From Paracoccaceae bacterium (GTDB lineage: Bacteria; Pseudomonadota; Alphaproteobacteria; Rhodobacterales; Rhodobacteraceae), in assembly GCA_003535335.1 (NCBI GenBank), contig DOHJ01000083.1:3487-9708 (forward strand): a stretch of 6,222 nt of DNA, read 5' to 3'. The translations under genes were made by a program, and so were the position numbers. Numbering within the stretch: position 1 is the first letter of the stretch; each line of letters begins with the position of its first letter. The notes beneath the pieces are model-generated. The model saw only the letters and a list, made by a program, of their open reading frames with translations. It had not been told where the DNA came from and did no database searches. Positions 5,639 to 6,222 of the stretch are shown here, one piece after another.

Positions 5639-6222
5639 ATGTCGCAACAATCTACGTCCATTTGGGGCGGTGTTAAAAGGCGTGTTCAAAACGCAACTCA
5701 AATTATCATTGCACTGCTGGCAATAACCATGGTTGTGCTGTGCGCCGGTGCCGCTTTGGGCATTTTACCGTGGCTTGAAATCGCAGCCAGCGTTGATGGC
5801 ATGGAGGTTTCCAATGCCGGCATGATTGCGCAGATCGGTTTTACCTTGTTTGCAGTTGTTATGCTGTTTTTTCTGCCCAGCAATGCCCGCATCATGCAGC
5901 TGGAAAAAACCCACCGAAATTTTCACATCAGCATGGATGACGTTGCCAAAGCTTACACGATCAGCCATCAGGCCGACCGCGACGGTCTGTTCAAAATCGG
6001 CTCTGAATTTGACAGTGTGCGGATGCGCATCGCCCATCTGCGCGATCATCCCGCCCTTGCAACCCTAGAGCCATCGGTGCTGGAAGTCGCGGCCCAAATG
6101 AGCCATGAAGCCCGTGATTTGGCCGAAATCTATAGCTCAGAGCGCGTGAAACGGGCCAGAACATTCCTGATGCAACGCCAGCAAGAGGTTGATACCTTTC
6201 AGGAAAACCTTAAAATCGCCCA
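5639..6222 (+). CDS. Two-TM membrane protein with helical cytoplasmic region (3' end outside window)
   Basis: The frame is open from ATG 5639 to the window edge, giving 194 residues with no stop. GGTGGGGGAA at 5624-5633 supplies a purine-rich ribosome site about five bases from the ATG. A basic N-terminus (GVKRRVQNATQ) precedes a first TM segment (about 21-45, IIIALLAITMVVLCAGAALG) and a short loop. A second TM segment follows (about 61-80, ending LFFLPSNARI), then a charged, mostly helical stretch with heptad-like spacing from about 86 onward (ESVL/AAQMSHEARDLAEIYS-like pattern; RQQEVDTFQEN near the edge). From memory, proteins like this follow mlaEF and precede radA in Rhodobacterales and are often labelled 'DNA repair protein'. 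Nothing visible here supports a repair role, and the label may come from the neighbour. By topology it could be a membrane-anchored scaffold or sensor. No catalytic motif is recognised. Confidence 0.8.
   Translation, partial: MSQQSTSIWGGVKRRVQNATQIIIALLAITMVVLCAGAALGILPWLEIAASVDGMEVSNAGMIAQIGFTLFAVVMLFFLPSNARIMQLEKTHRNFHISMDDVAKAYTISHQADRDGLFKIGSEFDSVRMRIAHLRDHPALATLEPSVLEVAAQMSHEARDLAEIYSSERVKRARTFLMQRQQEVDTFQENLKIA

Overview
The window reads as chromosomal backbone of an alphaproteobacterium, most likely a Rhodobacterales (Roseobacter-group) member of moderate GC content. This rests on the PyrE, DnaB and alanine racemase sequences and on the gene order pyrE - dnaB - alr - mlaE - mlaF - two-TM protein. 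I recall that order from this group but cannot check it here.

Layout. Positions 1-348 hold the 3' end of pyrE (pyrimidine synthesis). A 183-base gap carries a perfect 9-mer DnaA box and a plausible promoter, and leads into dnaB (532-2025), the intact replicative helicase. On the minus strand, between dnaB and alr, is an AT-richer gene for an exported leucine-rich-repeat (LRR) protein (about 2747-2057). It carries one frameshift, and removing one base restores a strict 22-residue repeat register. Its best-placed start codon is ATT or CTG rather than ATG, so it is probably a decaying or recently broken accessory gene.

From about 2825 the plus strand resumes. A canonical Shine-Dalgarno precedes a possible 28-codon leader ORF that overlaps the start of alr, which has no Shine-Dalgarno of its own. 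Then come alr (2908-3954), mlaE (3951-4733) and mlaF (4730-5476), linked by two 4-base ATGA overlaps and so very probably one translationally coupled operon. It joins D-alanine supply for peptidoglycan with the membrane core of an MlaFEDB-type phospholipid transporter. No MCE (MlaD) or STAS (MlaB) partner is in the window. After a 162-base gap with a CtrA-like site, a two-TM, coiled-coil-like protein begins at 5639 and runs off the end.

How novel it is: almost all of this is housekeeping DNA, and I see no CRISPR array, transposon, toxin-antitoxin pair, RNA gene or defence system. The items most worth a second look are the broken LRR gene, the candidate leader ORF in front of alr, the DnaA box in front of dnaB, the Lys-to-Gln change at the usual carbamylated-lysine site of alanine racemase, and the unexplained membrane protein at the right edge.
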